A stretch of 5,152 nt of DNA from contig JAOUQB010000209.1 of the NCBI GenBank assembly GCA_029879555.1, positions 1 to 5,152 on the forward strand. Direction: 5' to 3'. The notes beneath the pieces are model-generated. The model had not been told where the DNA came from. It searched no databases and saw only the letters and a list, made by a program, of their open reading frames with translations. Position 1 is the stretch's first letter. Every line of letters starts with the position of its first letter. Source of the DNA: Nitrospirota bacterium. GTDB lineage: Bacteria; Nitrospirota; Nitrospiria; Nitrospirales; UBA8639. Shown in pieces: positions 4,852-5,152 of this stretch. A program made the translations under genes and the position numbers.

Positions 4852-5152
4852 TTACGACCCTCCTAACAAGTTTCGAAGACTGACTGTCCCTCCTGTTTCC
4901 CTTAGGGTGGTCATTTTTTCTTTAAGACCATTCAGCTTGGCCATCTCTTGCTTTTTTTGTTCTTCCCTTTGGGCAATAGCCTTTTGCTGTCTCTCTTTTT
5001 CATCTTGGTCTTTCTTCACAAGAATAACTGGATTAATTTTTGTTGGCACACCTTGATTCAACACTGTGGTGACAAGGGAAGTTCCAAAACTCTGCGTTAA
5101 AATTTGAGATGTATTCGGCAAGTTCGGTTTTTCATTTATAATGACATAATTC
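4852..5152 (-). CDS. C-terminal part of an unrecognised protein, continuing past the right edge
   Basis: The last 99 codons of a protein that I do not recognise. The frame is open to the window end with no stop. A TTG at 5121 could be read as a start but has no ribosome site and is more likely an internal Leu codon: the ten codons before it read NYVIINEKPN in the same frame. The visible part begins with an uncharged Ser/Thr/Asn/Val-rich stretch (to about residue 45), then a highly charged helix with many Lys, Gln and Glu (KKDQDEKERQQKAIAQREEQ and onward, about 46-82) that probably forms a coiled coil, and ends in a short tail (TGGTVSLRNLLGGS). There is no visible catalytic motif, membrane segment or signal. 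A strong intrinsic terminator follows 48 bases later, which supports a real transcription unit ending here. Confidence 0.7.
   Translation of the reverse strand, partial: NYVIINEKPNLPNTSQILTQSFGTSLVTTVLNQGVPTKINPVILVKKDQDEKERQQKAIAQREEQKKQEMAKLNGLKEKMTTLRETGGTVSLRNLLGGS

Noticed and set aside
4611..4883. Plus-strand open frame of 90 codons starting at GTG
   Set aside because: It includes the terminator stem and overlaps the end of the right-edge gene on the other strand; no ribosome site.
1..5152. CRISPR array, tRNA or rRNA gene, transposase, toxin-antitoxin or defence genes
   Set aside because: I found no regularly spaced direct repeats, no cloverleaf or rRNA-like sequence, and no open frame with the motifs of such proteins.

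Overview
This window looks like an ordinary chromosomal stretch from a Gram-negative bacterium. The base composition is balanced, Shine-Dalgarno sites are AAGGAG-like, and at least four of the products carry export signals. The formylglycine-generating-enzyme-like protein and the exported metalloprotease would fit Nitrospirota or another environmental lineage, but this taxonomic guess is an impression and no marker gene here settles it.

Layout from left to right: (1) the N-terminal third of a PLP-dependent class I/II aminotransferase on the minus strand, cut by the left edge; (2) a 174-bp divergent intergenic region with overlapping inverted repeats; (3) a plus-strand, Sec-exported SUMF1/FGE-fold protein that lacks the paired active-site cysteines; (4) a perfect 12-bp hairpin between convergent genes; (5) a minus-strand lipoprotein metalloprotease of the astacin/metzincin type with a C-terminal PPC-like domain; (6) a minus-strand small unknown lipoprotein just upstream of it; (7) a 400-bp gap with inverted repeats but no convincing gene; (8) a minus-strand exported methionine sulfoxide reductase A; (9) a gap of about 440 bp holding a probable promoter for msrA, a hairpin with a T-tract, a coding-like open frame without a start signal, and a strong intrinsic terminator; (10) the C-terminal part of an unrecognised, lysine/glutamine-rich protein running off the right edge.

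Functionally, the centre of the window encodes cell-envelope proteins: an FGE-fold protein, a lipid-anchored protease, a small lipoprotein and a periplasmic MsrA that would repair oxidised methionines in exported proteins. The unknown lipoprotein and the protease may be co-transcribed. The other genes appear to be separate units, set apart by gaps of 100-440 bp and by hairpins. There is no tRNA, rRNA, CRISPR array or recognisable transposase. I did not find a clear previously undescribed system. The points most worth checking are the cysteine-free FGE-fold protein, the astacin-like lipoprotein, and the coding-like intergenic segment next to the msrA promoter region.
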